Shown here: piece after piece, positions 51,914-52,657 of the stretch
Layout of the letters: the number at the start of each line of letters is the position of its first letter
Numbering within the stretch: the first letter of the stretch is position 1
NCBI GenBank assembly: GCA_910577115.1
Contig: CAJTMC010000028.1
Span: forward strand, 1 to 52,657
Length of the DNA stretch: 52,657 nt
Source of the DNA: an uncultured Lachnospiraceae bacterium
GTDB lineage: Bacteria > Bacillota > Clostridia > Lachnospirales > Lachnospiraceae
Direction: 5' to 3'
The notes under the pieces: generated by a model
The model's input: the letters and a program-made list of their open reading frames with translations, nothing else
What the model was told of the DNA's origin: nothing
Database searches by the model: none
Made by a program: the position numbers and the translations under genes

Positions 51914-52657
51914 GAAGAGGCGAGGCTTAAAACCCTAAAGTACAAACAAGAACGTGAAAGCAAGGCTGTCCAGATCACTTTTCATGCTGACAGACAGCTG
52001 GATTATGACAGGCAGAACTTTTTCCAGGACGGCTACCTTTTTTTACAGTCTTTCTACTACGGCCTGCAGTTACACAAGACCTGTCGGAAATTGAAGGCTA
52101 AATATAAATTTGAGTATGATATCAATGCCATCCTGTCCGACCTGATTTATTCAAGGATACTTGAACCTGCCAGCAAACGCTCTTCTTTTAAAACTGCCTC
52201 CGAGTTTCCGGAAAAGCCTTCTTACCTACTCCATGATGCCTACCGTGCTCTGGATGTCCTTGGGAACGAATGCGATTTTATCCAGTCGGAGGTATCATCC
52301 AGATGGGACTGTTCATGGACGGCGACGGCATCCCCCTTGCCTTCTCCCTTTTTCCCGGGAACGCCAATGAACAGACCTCGTTAAAACCATTGGAGAAAAA
52401 AATCCTCGGAGAGTTCGGCTGCCAGAAATTCATCTATTGCAGTGATGCCGGATTAGCTTCTGAAAGTATCCGTTCTTTTAACCATCTGGGTGAAAGATCC
52501 TTTATCGTAACCCAGTCTATCAAAAAACTCCCAGCTGAAGAGAAAGCATGGGCGCTGGATAGAAATGGTTTCCGGCGGGGTTCGGATGACAGACCCGTTG
52601 ACATTACTAAAATACCGGAAGATGACACAGGGCTTTACTATAAAGATGAACCTTATA
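51914..52657 (+). mobile_element. IS1634-like transposase remnant, internally deleted and cut by the window edge
   Basis: From about 51916 the frame reads QERESKAVQITFHADRQLDY, FFQDGYLFLQSFYYGLQLHK and KFEYDINAILSDLIYSRILE, the N-terminal half of IS1634/IS1634-like (DDE, IS4 superfamily) transposases. The first few dozen residues and any left terminal repeat are missing. At about 52290 the sequence jumps, with a frame change, from NECDFIQSEV to IIQMGLFMDGDGIPLAFSLF. It then continues past the right edge (KKILGEFGCQKFIYCSDAGL). The segment expected to hold the first catalytic Asp is deleted; ATCCAG occurs on both sides of the join. Confidence 0.85.

Overview
The window looks like the chromosome of an anaerobic Gram-positive gut-type Firmicute, most likely a Lachnospiraceae member (inferred). 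The signs are AGGAGG-type ribosome binding sites, lipobox lipoproteins, YesM/YesN sugar sensing, PadR/HAAS and HxlR regulators, Fe-S oxidoreductases and lar genes. No rRNA, tRNA, CRISPR array or prophage was seen.

Layout. (1) Positions 1-6.8 kb are an accessory, decaying stretch. It holds an isochorismatase remnant, a large propeller lipoprotein, an NAD-dependent epimerase, an XRE regulator, an HxlR regulator broken by an in-frame TGA, and an Rpn/PD-(D/E)XK gene split by a one-base slip. (2) 6.9-16.5 kb (minus strand) is a ten-gene ion-translocating membrane module in the order MrpE-F-G, MbhD-like, MbhE+MrpB fusion, MrpC and four antiporter-like subunits. The order matches the membrane arm of archaeal Mbh hydrogenases, but no redox subunits are present. 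A trmB remnant lies just upstream. (3) 16.9-23 kb carries a D,D-carboxypeptidase, a DEDDh exonuclease, an MGMT-like protein with an altered active-site motif, a chemoreceptor, and queT behind a probable preQ1 riboswitch. (4) 23.1-31.9 kb (minus) is a nickel locus: DUF3842, larE, larB, larC and a five-gene Nik/Dpp-type ABC importer. Together they would import nickel and build the nickel-pincer nucleotide cofactor; larA is not here.

(5) 32-38 kb holds a DUF1703 remnant, a GHKL sensor kinase with LytTR-like direct repeats upstream, a second chemoreceptor, and a SEDS (FtsW/RodA-like) protein with its PadR repressor and tandem operators. (6) 38.1-39.8 kb has an acidic small protein and an orphan 2-hydroxyacyl-CoA dehydratase-like protein. 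(7) 39.8-49.4 kb (minus) is a sugar sensing and uptake locus. A membrane-anchored binding protein, a YesM-type kinase, a YesN-type regulator and an extra XylF-like lipoprotein end at a strong terminator. A ChvE-GguA-GguB (MmsAB) importer follows, with an attenuator hairpin between the binding protein and the ATPase. The logic resembles XylFII-LytS-YesN control of xylFGH.

(8) 49.8-52.7 kb has an Fe-S aldo/keto reductase homologue lacking the usual catalytic Tyr and Lys, a lipoprotein/membrane protein pair, and a decayed IS1634-like transposase cut by the right edge.

Main candidates for novelty are the hydrogenase-less Mbh/Mrp module with four antiporter subunits, the Tyr/Lys-less aldo/keto reductase, the extra sugar-binding lipoprotein inside the sensory operon, and the LytTR-like operator of the orphan kinase. 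All family calls are from reading the translations; no database search was run.
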